Below, piece by piece: positions 13,773 to 22,910 of a DNA stretch of 37,182 bases. The DNA is from QHCE01 sp041743105. GTDB lineage: Bacteria; Actinomycetota; Actinomycetes; Mycobacteriales; QHCE01. How positions within the stretch are numbered: the first letter of the stretch is position 1; each line of letters starts with the position of its first letter. A model generated the notes under the pieces. It had not been told where the DNA came from. It did not search any database and worked only from the letters and a program-made list of their open reading frames with translations. The stretch covers positions 1 to 37,182 of the forward strand of contig JBGTNI010000032.1 of NCBI GenBank assembly GCA_041743105.1, written 5' to 3'. The position numbers were made by a program, and so were the translations under genes.

Positions 13773-16363
13773 CAGCCATCATCACCCCCGAAACCGCCTC
13801 CAGATCCTCCCCGGCCCATGCCCCGGTCGCCGCTGCGGGGACGTCTACCTCGTGACGAAGCTACGGGCGGCGGATGAGCCCCGCGAAGGGGATCGTGATG
13901 AGGTATTACCTCTACTCTCTGTATTCCGCTGTCGGGAACATGGGGCTCGTAGGTTCCACGGCTCGAAGCCGCCGGTCTGGCGGTGCCTCGTGCGGGGCCG
14001 CTACGGCCTACGGCCCGCACATCTCCTTCCAAGCGGTCTACCTGCCGCTGAAGCCTTCGGTCGTCATAAGCGCCGCCTGTGGGTTGATAGCCCCTAGGTC
14101 CAGCCGGACCGCCCACCGGGTAGCTGCCGTACTGACGCCCACCCGAGGCCGGCGCGTAGCCCTGATATGCGCCGGAGCGTCCCGCACCCCGAGCCGCGGC
14201 GGCCTGTTGCCGGTTGTAGGCCTGCGAACTCTGGTTGACTAAATTGCCCGACCGCACCCCGCTACCGCCAGAGCCGGCGTGCGCGCCGGCTCGACCGGCG
14301 GTAATTACTCGATCGAGCGGGCTCATCCACCTGTTCTCCCGCCACGTGCTCTGCACCGCGGCAACCTTGGCCGCCGAGGAACCAAGGCCCAGGCCGCTAC
14401 CCCCGCCGAATCCGAGGGTGGAAAGCGAGGTGAGTTTCTTGCGATAACTAGCACCACCGATCGCGATAGCCAGGATTAGCACCATCTGCAGCCACCACGG
14501 CACCCCATCGGTGTCCAGGATCACCTGGTAGAGCGTGAGCAGCAGCGCGACGAAGACCGCCATCGCAACCCGTTTGATGAAGGTGCCTAAGAACAACTCG
14601 GCCCAGCGCAAGAACACCCGCATGCCATACACCGGCACCAACGCCACCAGGAACGCCAGCGGCGCGACGAGCGCGAACATCACCGTGGCGATCTGTAGCA
14701 CCAGATACGCCACCGCGATGCTGATCAGCATCAACCCGAACGTGAGAGCCCCGATCACCGCCATCACGGCGATAGCGAAACGTTCACCCCCCTGGCCGCC
14801 CGACCACATCTGCCAGATGCTCTGGCTCTGTTTCATGGTGAAGACGCTGGAGTAGCCCTCTGTTCCATCGGGGTTTAACTCCGGCCACTGTTGGGGATCA
14901 GCAGGATTGGGCGGGGGAAGCGGTGTCGCCGGATTGCCGTCGTCTTCGACCTCGGGCCGTACTTTCGCACCCCAGTCTTTTATCACCATCGTGTCGCGAT
15001 CTTCGAGCTTCTTTTTCGCCTTATCCAACAGCGCCTCGTTGACTCCGCCGCCAAAGGAGTCCTCTTCAGTTTCGGTGTCTCTGCCGACGATATCGAAATC
15101 GACACCCGCCACATCGGCCCAGGTGAACGCTTGCTGATCGAGGATCCTCGCGGCAAGTTTTCGTTTCTCCTCGGCGGTATCTCCCCGGTTATTGGTGGAA
15201 CTGAGCGATCCCACTTCGCCGTTCGCCCAGGGTACGTACACCAGAGTGTTGTAGATGCTCTCCGCCGTGCAGTCCACTGGTTTGAGCGTAATCGTCTTGC
15301 CCTCGGCGTTCCGGCATTCGTTTCCACGTAATGCGGTGATGACGGTATTGGTTAGTTCGTTGACCTGCTCGTTGCCCCATTTGATCCACGGGATGGCGTT
15401 GTTGAAGAACACCACGGCGAAACCCGAGACCGCCACCATGACCAAGAACTTGCTTAAGAAGTCGGCAAGACCGAAGCCTTTGATGATCGCGCGGTAGGCC
15501 ATGACGAGCGCACCGATCACAATCGCCAGCGCAGCCAGATTCAGGTAGATCTGGGCCTCGAGGCTATCGATGATCTCCTGCACCGGCGGCGGACTACCGC
15601 CCAGGAAGATATTGAGCATGCCACTGTTGAATGTCTGCTGAAATACCACGATCGCGATCACGGAGACGATTTTGGAGAAGCCGAATACCGCATCGGCGGC
15701 GTAGTTCACGATGTTGGCGGTAGAGAGGCAATCGAGAAAGTAGGTATTCCATTCGGTGCCAGCCGCGCCGTATCTGGACCAGGTAGTGCCGGCATTGGTG
15801 TTGTAGCTTTCAAAGAATTCGCTGCGATTCTGCGCGGCACCCAGCACAAAGCCACTGAATCCGGTATCCGGACGATCCGGACGCATCTCGGTGCGGTCGC
15901 AGAAATTGTTGGGGTTGATCGCGTCGCCGACAATCAGCTCCAAGCCTTTGGAAATAAGCTGACTGACACCGTTGATGGAAGCCTCGATCGCGTCGCACGC
16001 GAACTGCATGAACCCGCAGTCATCGAATGGGAAGGCTGCCTGCGCTACCGGTGCCGATCCCACCGGAGCGTCTGTACGGGGTGCCACACTCAGGTTGGCC
16101 AGCAGCACCGCGGCAACGACGGCCAGCAGCACGGCCCCGAGCTTGAGACGCCGACCCAACTTCGGCAGCAGACGCAACGATACGCGTTGGAGCCGCGCGG
16201 CGACGCCCACCCTCGCGGCGTCCTGGCGTAGCGCACTCACATCCGCGACGAAGGCGGCGTTGACGCCAATGGGAGCGCAGACACGCAGCGCGGCTCCCCC
16301 CACTGGCCGGCGCCGAGTGGTGCTATCGGTCGGCGTGTGCTGCGCGTGCTGTCGGCTCATCAT
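13772..16363 (-). CDS. VirB6/TrbL-like polytopic membrane protein, paralogue 2 of 3
   Basis: 863 residues. A basic N-terminus contains GVNAAFVADV, similar to GINAAFTAEL of the upstream paralogue. One helix follows (about 74-91), then cysteines at 116, 123, 155 and 212, membrane segments around 222-243, 272-292 and 303-321, cysteines 350 and 365, and PWANGEVG. A long hydrophilic part, a cluster of four to five helices (including LVPVYGMRVFLRWAELFLGTF) and a Gly/Tyr/Pro-rich tail complete it. It lacks the DYFFVPQGDPPAPE segment of its two relatives and is the most diverged of the three. The ATG overlaps the upstream stop as ATGA and its own stop overlaps the next start as TGATG, so translation is coupled through three genes. 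The likely role is as a channel subunit of the secretion machine. Confidence 0.75.
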   Translation of the reverse strand: MMSRQHAQHTPTDSTTRRRPVGGAALRVCAPIGVNAAFVADVSALRQDAARVGVAARLQRVSLRLLPKLGRRLKLGAVLLAVVAAVLLANLSVAPRTDAPVGSAPVAQAAFPFDDCGFMQFACDAIEASINGVSQLISKGLELIVGDAINPNNFCDRTEMRPDRPDTGFSGFVLGAAQNRSEFFESYNTNAGTTWSRYGAAGTEWNTYFLDCLSTANIVNYAADAVFGFSKIVSVIAIVVFQQTFNSGMLNIFLGGSPPPVQEIIDSLEAQIYLNLAALAIVIGALVMAYRAIIKGFGLADFLSKFLVMVAVSGFAVVFFNNAIPWIKWGNEQVNELTNTVITALRGNECRNAEGKTITLKPVDCTAESIYNTLVYVPWANGEVGSLSSTNNRGDTAEEKRKLAARILDQQAFTWADVAGVDFDIVGRDTETEEDSFGGGVNEALLDKAKKKLEDRDTMVIKDWGAKVRPEVEDDGNPATPLPPPNPADPQQWPELNPDGTEGYSSVFTMKQSQSIWQMWSGGQGGERFAIAVMAVIGALTFGLMLISIAVAYLVLQIATVMFALVAPLAFLVALVPVYGMRVFLRWAELFLGTFIKRVAMAVFVALLLTLYQVILDTDGVPWWLQMVLILAIAIGGASYRKKLTSLSTLGFGGGSGLGLGSSAAKVAAVQSTWRENRWMSPLDRVITAGRAGAHAGSGGSGVRSGNLVNQSSQAYNRQQAAAARGAGRSGAYQGYAPASGGRQYGSYPVGGPAGPRGYQPTGGAYDDRRLQRQVDRLEGDVRAVGRSGPARGTARPAASSRGTYEPHVPDSGIQRVEVIPHHDPLRGAHPPPVASSRGRRPRSGDRGMGRGGSGGGFGGDDG

Positions 16364-18885
16364 GTCGTCACTCGTTCGCGTCGATAGTTCCTTCGAGCTG
16401 AAAAGTCATCGTCAAAGCCCGATTGGCCCTCTGGTCGGTAAACGTATCCCGCCCCGCGCCGCCCGGAGGTCGGCGACCTCGGGGCGGGGTACGGCGAAGA
16501 TTGTCCGCGCCGATTGGACCCCTGGCGGTACTGTGCTCCGACCGAACTGCTCTGATAGCGCTGCGGCGCTTGCGCCCGCGGTTGCCTCGCGCGCGAGGGT
16601 CGGCTCACACCCTGCGCGGCTGGGAGATACTCGACGTCCTCTGTCTCATACGGTCGGTCGAGTGCGGCGTATCCCGAGCGGCCGGCCACCCCGAAACGCT
16701 CGCTCAGCGCCAAGTCACGCGATGAGCGCCAACCCTCGCGCGCCTGCTTGATCGACCGCCTGGCCTGCATCAAGCCGGCGACGCCGCCGGTGGCGATTCC
16801 GGCCGCGGAGCCGACCCCGGTCATCCCCGCCGACGCCCAGCTGGTGAGCTGATGACGGTAGCTCAGACCCACCATCGCCACTCCGATGACCAGCACCACC
16901 TGCATCCACCACACCAGCGCCAGCGCGAAGATGATGTGCAGCATCGCCAACAAAGCACCAACGAAACACACCAGCGCGATCCGCTTGATGAACAGCTGCA
17001 TGAATGTCTCGGCCCAGCGCAGCAACAATCGGAAGCCGAAACCGGGGATCAACCCGATGAGGAAGACCATCGGCGCCACCATCGCCAGCACCACCGTCAT
17101 CAATTCAAGCACCAGATATGCCACCGCGATGGCGATTATCACCAGACCGAGAGTGAAGCTTGCTAGCAAAGCCAAGCCGGCGACAAAGATACGCTGACCG
17201 GCCTCACCACCGCTCCACTGCTGCCAGTAGGTTTCCTGAACCGCTTGAACATGATTGTGCGGACGCCAAGAGTCGGGGGCGAACTCGTCAACGAGCTCTC
17301 CGTTCACCGTTCTGGTGGCATCCTCACCGTCCTTGGCAATGAACTTCACACCCCAGCCCTTCACCATCGCGAGGCGGTCGTTCTGCTTGGCGTCGATCAG
17401 CTCCTGTCGGCGTTGCGCGCTGGTGGCCGGGTTCGCGATCTCCGCGCTTTCGGCCATGCTGTAGGCATTCTGACGCAGCATCCTCATAGCAAGTTCGCGC
17501 CGACTCTTGGTCTCGGCCTCATTGTTCAATACCTCGAGCTCACCGATGTACCCGCTGGCCCAGGTCCGGAATATCAGCGCGTCGTACATCGTCTGTGCCG
17601 CGCAGTCGTATGGCGTCGTGGCCACGGCGGCACCGCTGGAGTCCTTGCAATCGGTGCCCGCCAGCGCGGAGAGCACCCCTGCTCCGATCTCATTGGTGTA
17701 AGCGTTAGCATCCCGAACGAAACCACTGCCGTAGTTGACGAATAGCACGGCAAAGGCCGCGACGGCTGCCATGATGACGATCTTGCTTACCGCGTCGGAT
17801 AGCCCGCTGCCGCGGACATATGGACCCGGTATGTCGATGAACCCTTGCGCATCTGCACCCGGAGCGTCTGGTTTGTGGATCCGCTTTGCGGTGGTAGATC
17901 CGACGCCGCGCAGCACGTTGTTGTACAGCAACACGCTCGCGCCAATAACGACCGCGACCGCGAAGAACTCTACGTAGATCTCGGCGTTCAAATTCTTCAT
18001 AATCGAGTCGATGGCGGACTCCGGTGCGGGCGGATCCCCCTGCGGCACGAAAAAATAATCGACGATCTGGTTGTTGAACGTCTGCTGAAATAGCAGAATA
18101 GCCACCAACGCCAACACTTTAGCGAAACCGAAGATGAAGTTCGCCGCGTAATTGACGAGGTTCCGGCTGTCGTAACAATCCACGAAATAGGTATTCCAGC
18201 TGGCACCGGCGATTCCGTACTGATTCCACGTCGTCGTCGTGCCGGTTTCAACCTTGTCTACGCCGAATACGAACCCGACGCCCCGGGTCATCAGGCTATT
18301 GATCCCCTGGTCGGGGTCTTCGGGCGATAGAGCTACCCGCGAGCCGAAGCAAAACCTGTTTGTATGAAACGCGGACCATATGCCGTCTTTGATCCGCTGG
18401 GTTACCGCATCGGCAAGATTGGAGGCGACGTTTCCCACCGCATCGCAGAAGTTGTTCAAACTCTGCTTGAACGGCCGGAGATCTATATCGTCAGCGAAAG
18501 GGAGGGGAACCGTGTCGGGCAGCGGAATGAACGGGCAGCCCGCCGAGGCCGTGGCAGAGCTTCCAACTACCTGGTTCTGTGGCTCCAGCGCTCCGTCGAC
18601 GTTGAGTAGGTATGCCGACAGGGTCACACCACACAGCAACCCGACAACGACGCTAGTCCGTAGCCTGTATCTGCCGTTCCTGCGGCTGCGACAAAAAATA
18701 GCTCGAATGCCATACCACCAGCTGCCCGGCCAGCCGCGGCTGCGGCTCCGCCAGCTCGCCTGATGCCCTGTCTGCGCTAGCTGCTCAGCTCTGAGCTCTG
18801 CCGTAAACGCTGCGTTAATGCCGCTGGCGGAGACGACTCGAAGATCGCTTCTCGCCAACCGTCTACGGTGCGCGGTGGCAGTCAT
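16360..18885 (-). CDS. VirB6/TrbL-like polytopic membrane protein, paralogue 1 of 3
   Basis: 841 residues from the ATG at 18885, which lies just after the VirB4 stop (18893). The frame is open further upstream, but that part only shadows the VirB4 gene. A basic N-terminus with SGINAAFTAEL is followed by a helix (about 77-94), cysteines 117, 147, 179 and 237, helices near 248-268, 303-321 and 364-383, cysteines 413 and 428, then WASGYIG, a hydrophilic domain, a block of four to five helices, YRHQLTSWAS and a basic Gln/Tyr/Ser-rich tail. It shares DYFFVPQGDPPAPE, YDCAAQTMY and SWRPHNHV-type motifs with paralogue 3, to which it is closest, and has an insertion at about 330-358. It is inferred to be a membrane channel subunit. 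Confidence 0.77.
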   Translation of the reverse strand: MTATAHRRRLARSDLRVVSASGINAAFTAELRAEQLAQTGHQASWRSRSRGWPGSWWYGIRAIFCRSRRNGRYRLRTSVVVGLLCGVTLSAYLLNVDGALEPQNQVVGSSATASAGCPFIPLPDTVPLPFADDIDLRPFKQSLNNFCDAVGNVASNLADAVTQRIKDGIWSAFHTNRFCFGSRVALSPEDPDQGINSLMTRGVGFVFGVDKVETGTTTTWNQYGIAGASWNTYFVDCYDSRNLVNYAANFIFGFAKVLALVAILLFQQTFNNQIVDYFFVPQGDPPAPESAIDSIMKNLNAEIYVEFFAVAVVIGASVLLYNNVLRGVGSTTAKRIHKPDAPGADAQGFIDIPGPYVRGSGLSDAVSKIVIMAAVAAFAVLFVNYGSGFVRDANAYTNEIGAGVLSALAGTDCKDSSGAAVATTPYDCAAQTMYDALIFRTWASGYIGELEVLNNEAETKSRRELAMRMLRQNAYSMAESAEIANPATSAQRRQELIDAKQNDRLAMVKGWGVKFIAKDGEDATRTVNGELVDEFAPDSWRPHNHVQAVQETYWQQWSGGEAGQRIFVAGLALLASFTLGLVIIAIAVAYLVLELMTVVLAMVAPMVFLIGLIPGFGFRLLLRWAETFMQLFIKRIALVCFVGALLAMLHIIFALALVWWMQVVLVIGVAMVGLSYRHQLTSWASAGMTGVGSAAGIATGGVAGLMQARRSIKQAREGWRSSRDLALSERFGVAGRSGYAALDRPYETEDVEYLPAAQGVSRPSRARQPRAQAPQRYQSSSVGAQYRQGSNRRGQSSPYPAPRSPTSGRRGAGYVYRPEGQSGFDDDFSARRNYRRERVTT

Positions 18886-18892
18886 GACTGGA

Positions 18893-21800
18893 CTACTCTC
18901 GGGCCGACCAGGATGGCGCGGCGGCGCTCTTGCGCGGCGGCGCTGGTTCGGCCGGCTTGGCATCCTCGGCCGTCGGTTCCCGGCGTGAGCTGGTGTACAC
19001 CGTGCCTTGTGAGGCGGCGGTGTCGTGTGAGGCGGCGTCTTTAGAGACAGAGTCGTTCGAGGCGGTGTCGTGTGAGGCCGCGGCACCCATGCGTTCGGCG
19101 GGGGGGATGGAGCTTGGCATCACGCCCGCACGAGCCGAGCGCATGACGGGCTGTGGACCGTATGTCACTGCCGGCACGCCGCTACCGGGCACCGAGCTGC
19201 TAGAACCTGGGCCGCTAGGAACTGCGCTACTGGGTAGTGGCACCGCAACCGGTGGGGGCGCCACAAGAGGCGATGGTGGCACCACAGGCATCGGTCCACC
19301 TGCGGGCGGGCCGGCCGGACCCTGCGATGCCAGCGAGGCACGCAAGGCTTGCGCCTGCGCCTCGCTGTCGACGACGCCAAGGATTCTTCCGCTCTCGTCG
19401 GTGATGATCCGACGGGCTGCCGACTGGACCCGTCCGCTTCCGTCGTCGGGGGTGCTGTCGAACGCAGTGACCACGTCGGGCAGGTAGGACATGTCCACGC
19501 GCATGGTGCCGACGTGACCGCGGATATCGCGCATGATGCACTCGGAGTGCTTTCCGGTCGGCAGGTTCGCGATGATATTGCGGTGCTCGGCGTTATCGGA
19601 TACTCGTAACAGTTCCAAATCTGCCGCGATCTCCGCGGGATCCTCAGACCGGAACACGAACATGGTGGTCAGACAGTTCTTGACGTCTTCGGCCAGTAGA
19701 TCCCCGGCGTTCTGGGAGACCAGAATCAGTGCGGTGTTACGAGAACGCCCCAGACGCGAGACCTCTGCGACCAGCTGCGCACCCTGGGCGGTCTGGGTGA
19801 TCGCCCACGCTTCGTCGATGATCAGTGCCTTAGGCCCGGTGTAGAGCGGGTCAGTGACCAACGACCGTGAGTAGTGCGTCACCAGATACAACAACGTCAC
19901 CGACAGTCGTTGCGCGTAGGTATAGCGGTCTTGCGGAGTCGCTGCCGACGGCAGCGTCAGTCCCGCCAGGGTGATTATGGTGAGTCGGCCCTGGGCGATC
20001 TTGACCTGCGATTGCGCGTTGGAGAAGCAGAGGTTACCCAACGGCAACTCGGAGATGACTTCCAGCAGGTTTCCGGCCGATTTTGCCACCGCGGTCTGCT
20101 GGTCGTTGTACGGCGTACCGGTCGGGTTCAGGCCTTCCACACCACCGGCCAGCAGTAGCTCCACCACCTTGCGCAGGTTGGGTTCTGGATGCAGCGCGAT
20201 GTAGCGAATAGCCGAGACGATGACATTTTCCCGATCCGACGTCATCTCCCCACCGAGTAGCAACCGCATGGTCTCCATCGCCAGCAGCGTGCCCTCCTCC
20301 CGACTTTCGGACAGCGAGAACGGGTCCAGCAGGCCGGCCATCCGGCCGCCGAGCTCCAAGATGCGGACATCGCTCAAACCAGGGATAGTGGCCAGGCCCT
20401 TGGCGTCCCCTTTGGGGTCCAATAGCACGGTGGTTATACCCCGCATCGCGGTCTGGTACGCGGAGGTGAGGGTGGTGAACGTCTTTCCACCGCCGGGAGC
20501 ACCTACGATCGCGACGCCGGGGGGCTTGTTGTTACGCGGCGCGTACAGCGGGTCGAAGTGTACGATCTCTTGGCTCCGGCCGGTGGTGCGACCCAGGTAC
20601 GGGCCCTCGCCATCCCCAAGGGAGTTCGAGGCGGTGAACAAGCCAGAGGTCACCGTTTCCAGCTCTTGCACCTGTCGGTAGGCGCGCACGTTCAGCCGCG
20701 GCCGGTCGCCGGGGAACTGTTCGATGAACAATCGCAGCTGATCGTTGGGCGTCCACACCACATCGATGCCGATGTCGCGGTAGTGCTCGATCAGCGTCTC
20801 GCAGCGGCGGGTCAGTTCTTCGGGGTCCTCCGCGGTTACTAGCAGCCGACCCGCGCCATAGACCAGGAATTTGCGTTCCCGCTCTACTTCAGAGTCCAGG
20901 TGTTTACCGGCTATGAACGCATCGGCGACCCGGGTGGGCACCTCGGCACCGGCCTGCTCGATGTGGCGTTGCTGCGCGGAGACTTTCTGTACTTGTTTCT
21001 CCACGTCTTTTTTTGCCTTGGCGGGTGTGGTGATGTCGAAGTAACCGGAGAACTCCACCGCGAAACCCAGGCCAGGATCTTCGGCATGATGAATCCACGG
21101 ATTGCCGTCCCAGGTGTCCATCTCGGTGGGGATACGACTGACGCACAGTGTGGCGGTGTAAGAGGTAAATGTGGTGTCGGGTTTGGGAGTCAGCTGCGGA
21201 TTGCGCTCATGGGCCCGCTGCTGGTTCAAGAAGTCCCAGTTCGGCTGCGTGATCTTGAGGTAGTACGGGCCATCGGTCTGATCTATCAGGCCCTCGATCA
21301 GCGATTGGACCTCTCCACGCCCCCACGGCTGCCCCTCACGGGCGGGAGGCGGTGGGGCCGGCATCTCCGGATGCATATGGTGCCGGAAGAGCCACGCGAC
21401 TTCGTCCGACGTGGCCGGAACCGCCTGGTAGACACTGCCACGCAGCAATCGCTGGACCGGGCCCGCTGCGGCATGCCAGCGCGCGATCTCTTTGGCGTTA
21501 ATCGCGTCGTCCTGACCCAGCAGCGCATCAGCGGTGATATTCAAGACGTTCTTGATGGTGTTGACGGCGTTCTTGAATTGGTTCGACGCCTCATTGTTGC
21601 GGTAGCCTAGTCGGACGCCGAGATACACCTCTTTCTGCATGAACTGCTCGTACCAGAGATGTTCCTGCTGCTTGACCAGTAGCTCCGACCAGCCGGGTGC
21701 TGGGTGATGGGTTCGTTTGTCGAGCTGCTCGGCCCATTTGGCGATGTTGTAGCCGCGAAACGCTGTCTTGAGGTGAATGCGGCAGTCGGTGAGGCCGGCA

Positions 21801-22060
21801 AGAGCGTGAGCGAATGCGGTGATCAGCCGGTCCCAGTCCTCGGCGGTCTTGAACTCCACCGATACCGTGGGCAGTCGCAGATAGGTCCATGCCTCGTGCT
21901 CGGACAGCAGCACCGTGTTGTCGAGATAGCGCAGTGACAACCGGTGCGGCAACGCGGGCTTATCGCGCTGAAGTTTGGCGCGTTTCTGCCACTCGGTGTA
22001 GACGTATCCGCCGACGCCAAGGAACAGGAAGATGGTTACCAGGGCAATAAAACCACCCAT
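18893..22060 (-). CDS. VirB4-like secretion ATPase (SCO/TcpF-type)
   Basis: 1055 residues. It has one N-terminal membrane helix (about 4-20), a VirB4-like N-domain with a long coiled segment (350-395), and a RecA-like ATPase core. Walker A is GAPGGGKT (520-527) and Walker B is ALIIDEAW (745-752), followed by SRLGRSRNTALILVSQNAGDLL (769-790), the usual VirB4/TraC sensor region; all are intact. VirB4 proteins power substrate and subunit transport at the inner face of the membrane and are the most reliable marker of type IV secretion. The last 170 residues are Pro/Val/Ser-rich with repeated SHDTA/SKDAA units. The start overlaps the TcpE-like stop as TGATG, and the next gene begins 8 bases past its stop, so it sits mid-operon. 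Confidence 0.92.
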   Translation of the reverse strand: MGGFIALVTIFLFLGVGGYVYTEWQKRAKLQRDKPALPHRLSLRYLDNTVLLSEHEAWTYLRLPTVSVEFKTAEDWDRLITAFAHALAGLTDCRIHLKTAFRGYNIAKWAEQLDKRTHHPAPGWSELLVKQQEHLWYEQFMQKEVYLGVRLGYRNNEASNQFKNAVNTIKNVLNITADALLGQDDAINAKEIARWHAAAGPVQRLLRGSVYQAVPATSDEVAWLFRHHMHPEMPAPPPPAREGQPWGRGEVQSLIEGLIDQTDGPYYLKITQPNWDFLNQQRAHERNPQLTPKPDTTFTSYTATLCVSRIPTEMDTWDGNPWIHHAEDPGLGFAVEFSGYFDITTPAKAKKDVEKQVQKVSAQQRHIEQAGAEVPTRVADAFIAGKHLDSEVERERKFLVYGAGRLLVTAEDPEELTRRCETLIEHYRDIGIDVVWTPNDQLRLFIEQFPGDRPRLNVRAYRQVQELETVTSGLFTASNSLGDGEGPYLGRTTGRSQEIVHFDPLYAPRNNKPPGVAIVGAPGGGKTFTTLTSAYQTAMRGITTVLLDPKGDAKGLATIPGLSDVRILELGGRMAGLLDPFSLSESREEGTLLAMETMRLLLGGEMTSDRENVIVSAIRYIALHPEPNLRKVVELLLAGGVEGLNPTGTPYNDQQTAVAKSAGNLLEVISELPLGNLCFSNAQSQVKIAQGRLTIITLAGLTLPSAATPQDRYTYAQRLSVTLLYLVTHYSRSLVTDPLYTGPKALIIDEAWAITQTAQGAQLVAEVSRLGRSRNTALILVSQNAGDLLAEDVKNCLTTMFVFRSEDPAEIAADLELLRVSDNAEHRNIIANLPTGKHSECIMRDIRGHVGTMRVDMSYLPDVVTAFDSTPDDGSGRVQSAARRIITDESGRILGVVDSEAQAQALRASLASQGPAGPPAGGPMPVVPPSPLVAPPPVAVPLPSSAVPSGPGSSSSVPGSGVPAVTYGPQPVMRSARAGVMPSSIPPAERMGAAASHDTASNDSVSKDAASHDTAASQGTVYTSSRREPTAEDAKPAEPAPPRKSAAAPSWSARE
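19008..19082. repeat. imperfect tandem repeat in the tail of the VirB4-like gene
   Basis: Units resembling GAGGCGGCGGTGTCGTGT recur about four times, encoding serial SHDTA, SNDSV, SKDAA and SHDTA blocks. Likely length-variable linker DNA. Confidence 0.55.
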
Positions 22061-22491
22061 CAGCCCCTACTCCTCTCCTGCGAAGCCAGCCATTCCTCTC
22101 GTCCCCAGCGGGGCACCCAATGTGCAGCTGTCAGCACCACTTTACGTCCGGCCGGAACCGCGCCGAACGCGCCGAATCGTCGTGGTTCACTGCGACGGGT
22201 GAGCCACGAGGTAATCCATTCTTCAGTGGTTTTCTCGTGCGCCACCGGAGTATCGGCCTTCAGTAGCGCAACCACCGGAGGGACTAGCATGATCCCCACC
22301 AAAACGCCGGGGTTTCCGATCCAGTCTGGCATCCGAACAATGAGGCACAGCGGCACCCAGACGATCGCCACACCGAGCCCGGCGAGGATCTGCGGCACCG
22401 TGATGCCGCCCTTGATCGGAACCTTAACGTCTTCAAACGCGTAGATTTTGGTACGCAGGTTCCACGTGCTTGTGAAGGTACGGACCAGCAT
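22060..22491 (-). CDS. TcpE/PrgI-like conjugation-type membrane protein
   Basis: 143 residues with two adjacent hydrophobic segments (about 33-52 and 56-77) after a short N-terminus TSTWNLRTKIYAFEDVKVP, which fits the start of TcpE-type proteins (small membrane subunits of Gram-positive type IV systems, in the place of VirB3/PrgI next to VirB4). A cytoplasmic tail with EEWITSWLTRRSEPRRFGAF follows. A strong AAAGGAGG lies 4 bases before the ATG. The stop overlaps the VirB4 start as TGATG. The position directly before virB4 is typical and supports the call, which otherwise rests on topology. Confidence 0.7.
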   Translation of the reverse strand: MLVRTFTSTWNLRTKIYAFEDVKVPIKGGITVPQILAGLGVAIVWVPLCLIVRMPDWIGNPGVLVGIMLVPPVVALLKADTPVAHEKTTEEWITSWLTRRSEPRRFGAFGAVPAGRKVVLTAAHWVPRWGREEWLASQERSRG

Positions 22492-22542
22492 CGCTCCTCC
22501 TTTGGCACGGTCGGTACGGGGCTGGTGCTGTCGGCTCGGGTG

Positions 22543-22827
22543 TCACTCCACCCAGGTTCGGAATACGCCACCGAGCGAATTCAGGATCTGGTCACCCCAC
22601 CTGATTAGGGCATAGACCACGATGCCCAACAACAAGAAGCCGATGAATCCCGCTAGGGATCGTTGGTCGCCTACCAAGTAGCGGATGCCCATGACACCGA
22701 TGATGATCGCCGCGAGCGGCGCGACAAATGTCCTGATGTCCTCAGCGATGGCTTGCCCCTCTTTGGCCAAGTTGACCAGATCGGTACTCGGAACCGCCGC
22801 GACGTTGGACGCAATTTCAAATAACAT
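22543..22827 (-). CDS. small two-helix membrane protein (VirB2/TcpD-like position)
   Basis: 94 residues from the ATG at 22827, which has GAGGAGAGGGA just upstream; an open extension to 22890 lacks support. After an amphipathic N-terminus (MLFEIASNVAAV) there are two hydrophobic helices (about 34-52 and 58-76) and a short C-terminus ending LGGVFRTWVE. Size and topology match the small pilin-like VirB2/TrbC or TcpD subunits encoded ahead of TcpE/VirB4. There is no cleavable signal peptide of the VirB2 type, so TcpD-like is the safer comparison. No sequence motif fixes the family. Confidence 0.7.
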   Translation of the reverse strand: MLFEIASNVAAVPSTDLVNLAKEGQAIAEDIRTFVAPLAAIIIGVMGIRYLVGDQRSLAGFIGFLLLGIVVYALIRWGDQILNSLGGVFRTWVE

Positions 22828-22910
22828 TTCCCTCTCCTCATTACCTAGTGCGCCGCAATCGACGCCGACACCCAGCCACGCTCTCACCACGGCACACCTA
22901 GACCATCCCC

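Noticed and set aside
13858..14242. Plus-strand ORFs opposite the tail of the second VirB6-like gene
   Set aside because: They are antisense shadows of a Gly/Tyr/Pro-rich coding tail, without ribosome sites or family features; many similar shadows occur through the operon.
6463..18885. Signal peptidase cleavage at AxA motifs (ARA, AQA, ASA) before the first Cys in the three VirB6-like proteins
   Set aside because: The AxA lies about 17-20 residues beyond the hydrophobic segment, too far for normal signal peptidase I processing, though the parallel is curious.
18886..19086. 67-codon N-terminal extension of the first VirB6-like protein
   Set aside because: It only shadows the end of the VirB4-like gene in another frame, is Pro/Arg/His-rich noise, and an ATG at 18885 just after the VirB4 stop gives an N-terminus that matches the paralogues.
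18893..22060. Type VII secretion (EccC-like) reading of the large ATPase
   Set aside because: There is only one RecA-like core and its motif order (GAPGGGKT, IIDEAW, SQNAGDLL) is that of VirB4; no WXG100, EccB, EccD or mycosin genes are present.
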